A DNA stretch of 64,000 nucleotides from Litoreibacter janthinus. Its GTDB lineage: Bacteria; Pseudomonadota; Alphaproteobacteria; Rhodobacterales; Rhodobacteraceae. Numbering within the stretch: the stretch's first letter is position 1; each line of letters begins with the position of its first letter. Below are positions 62,591 to 64,000 of this stretch, in pieces. The DNA is taken from NCBI RefSeq assembly GCF_900111945.1, contig NZ_FOYO01000001.1, forward strand, positions 100,251-164,250. The letters are read 5' to 3'. The notes beneath the pieces were generated by a model that was not told the origin of the DNA, did no database searches, and saw nothing but the letters and a program-made list of their open reading frames with translations. The position numbers and the translations under genes are program-made.

Positions 62591-64000
62591 TTGATTGGCG
62601 TTTTTTCGAAACCGCAACTTGGCTGGGTCCCTGTCTTGATTGTGGCGATTAGCTTCACGGCAACTCTTTCACTGGCGTATTGGCTTGATGGAGACCAGAG
62701 ACAAAAAAGTGAAGCCGTTTTTGGTGAGCTTACGGAAGATAATAGAGTAGCGCTTCTAGGCCGCCTTGAGAGTTACCAGCACGCCCTAATGGGTGCTGCA
62801 GGTTACTATTCGGCTTCAGAAGAAGTTACCTCGGAGGAGTGGCGCGAATACGTTCAGTCGCTTTCTCTTTCTGATTGGTTGCCGGGTATTAACGGTATTG
62901 GCATAATCCAACCCGTTGAAAAAATTGAGATTCCAGCTTTTTTAGAGACGGCGGCAGAGACAGGTGACCCGGATTTCAGGATACATCCGGAAACTGACTT
63001 GGATACTGCTTTTGTAATCAGGCATATTGAACCCGCCGCAAATAACTTGGAGGCGCTAGGGCTTGATATCGCTTTTGAAGATGGGCGCAGGCGTGCTGCG
63101 ATCCGCGCGCGCGACACAAGAACTCCGCAACTCACACAACGCATACTGCTCGTTCAAGATAGAACTAAGCAGCCCGGTTTTCTGCTGCTGAACCCGATCT
63201 TCCGACCTGAGAGCACTACCTTTCTGGGGTGGTCCTATATGCCATTCGTCGGAAGCAAAACTCTGCAAAACCTAACCCGTGCACAAACTCAATCGTTCTC
63301 GCTGACGGTGTATGACGGGAGCGAGCCTGATGAAGGCGCACTGATTTATGATGAGCGGGTTGCGAATTCGGACGGGCCGGCTTTCACGCGATCGCTTGTA
63401 GTCCAAGCATTTGGTCAGGATTGGCTACTCGTTTGGGAAAGCACTCCTCAATTTCAAGCTTCTGAGGCTCGGCATTCTGCAGTGTTGGCACTGGCGCTTG
63501 GACTGAACCTTACGACTCTTCTTGGCGCGCTTGCCACGATGCTTTTCCGAAAGGAGCGTGCCGTTCAAAAGCTCGCGGAAGAAAAAACGCGGGAGTCAGA
63601 GGCGCGCGAGCGCCAGACAACGTCGATCGTAGAAAATGCAATGGCTTCGATCGTGCTGCTCGACAGCGAAAATCACATCATTACTGCGAACAAGGCGACC
63701 TGTGAATTGTTCGCAGTGGACGAACGGGATTTGATCGGTGCACCACTCAGCAAGCTTGTGGATGAGATCGACCTTGTAAAATACGGTAGCTCCAAGCGGA
63801 TGAAGGCCACGACTTCAACGGGCATACCTCTTGTGTTGGACGGTCGATTGTCAAGCTGGCAGGCAATGGATGGAACCACGCAATCGGTTGTCATATTGCA
63901 GGATGTCACCAAGGAAGAAGCAAGTACCCAAAAACTGCGCGAGTCAGAGGATCGCTGGAACACCGTGCTTGTCGGTGCGGAGATCGGCGTGTTCGATGTG
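62591..64000 (+). CDS. CHASE-PAS membrane sensor protein, 3' end outside window
   Basis: 470 codons are open to the right edge. Helix 1 lies near residues 12-32, then a periplasmic CHASE domain from about 60 to 270 (AAGYYSASEEVTSEEWREYV, GINGIGIIQPVEK). A second helix lies near 305-325, then PAS domains from about 350 (IVENAMASIVLLDSENHI). The output domain is cut off: a diguanylate cyclase/phosphodiesterase or histidine kinase are both possible. The frame has no ATG before about codon 62, inside the CHASE region. TTG at 62591 with AAAGGG 8 nt upstream is the likely start, directly after an in-frame stop at 62576-62578. Confidence 0.85.
   Translation, partial: MIGVFSKPQLGWVPVLIVAISFTATLSLAYWLDGDQRQKSEAVFGELTEDNRVALLGRLESYQHALMGAAGYYSASEEVTSEEWREYVQSLSLSDWLPGINGIGIIQPVEKIEIPAFLETAAETGDPDFRIHPETDLDTAFVIRHIEPAANNLEALGLDIAFEDGRRRAAIRARDTRTPQLTQRILLVQDRTKQPGFLLLNPIFRPESTTFLGWSYMPFVGSKTLQNLTRAQTQSFSLTVYDGSEPDEGALIYDERVANSDGPAFTRSLVVQAFGQDWLLVWESTPQFQASEARHSAVLALALGLNLTTLLGALATMLFRKERAVQKLAEEKTRESEARERQTTSIVENAMASIVLLDSENHIITANKATCELFAVDERDLIGAPLSKLVDEIDLVKYGSSKRMKATTSTGIPLVLDGRLSSWQAMDGTTQSVVILQDVTKEEASTQKLRESEDRWNTVLVGAEIGVFDV

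Noticed and set aside
1-64000. CRISPR arrays, rRNA or tRNA genes
   Set aside because: No regularly spaced repeats and no cloverleaf or rRNA-like conserved stretch were recognised by eye. A covariance-model scan was not possible.

Overview
This 64 kb window looks like chromosome of a marine alphaproteobacterium of the Rhodobacterales (Roseobacter group). The reasons are the gene content and order: a complete sox cluster of the Paracoccus/Roseobacter type, an alphaproteobacterial 5-aminolevulinate synthase, the imuA-imuB-dnaE2 mutagenesis cassette, the Anbu proteasome operon, a fused TRAP permease and RTX/Hint secreted proteins. No rRNA, tRNA or CRISPR array was recognised. The species cannot be named from the sequence.

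Region 1 (1-18870) is a sulfur-oxidation island. On the plus strand are the end of a sulfide:quinone oxidoreductase-type flavoprotein, a SulP anion transporter and two periplasmic metallo-beta-lactamase-fold proteins (soxG/soxH-like). On the minus strand are a YeeE/YedE transporter, hemA, a DUF302 protein and soxVWXYZABCDEF. Divergent from soxV is soxS-soxR-soxT. SoxV, SoxW and SoxS supply periplasmic reductant, SoxXA/YZ/B/CD oxidise thiosulfate, SoxEF is the flavocytochrome pair, and the YeeE proteins probably move reduced sulfur. Candidate regulatory sites are visible. ATTC-N8-GAAT-like operators, expected for the ArsR-type persulfide sensor SoxR, lie before soxS/soxV, soxX, soxB and the soxG-like gene. 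FNR/FixK-type boxes lie before DUF302-hemA and before the YeeE gene. An intrinsic terminator separates soxA from soxB.

Region 2 (18870-38600) is metabolic and DNA-repair sequence. It holds the Anbu operon (circularly permuted ATP-grasp, alpha-E, transglutaminase, Anbu), a BNR-repeat protein, imuA-imuB-dnaE2, and a TRAP/D-amino-acid dehydrogenase/racemase/symporter operon probably used for uptake and catabolism of an amino or organic acid. It continues with a LysE exporter and gamma-glutamylcyclotransferase pair, an IS3-remnant/GFA chimeric ORF and a 5'-truncated MFS gene.

Region 3 (38600-49000) holds an envelope lipid-transport set (pqiA-pqiA-pqiB-pqiC) beside a decayed IS6-family element, a DUF4386 gene, a NarL-type two-component system facing an exported Asp-rich protein, and a VTC/DUF4956 pair.

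Region 4 (49000-64000) is accessory and decaying. It holds an exported MBL hydrolase, a broken integrase with small companion ORFs, about 1 kb of apparently non-coding GC-rich DNA with direct repeats, a NIDO/RTX/Hint secreted protein, a broken Ig-like repeat gene, short dispersed repeats, a possible IS66 tail, a SulP fragment, an HWE-type PAS kinase with a lone receiver, a DUF1330 gene and the start of a CHASE-PAS sensor cut by the window end.
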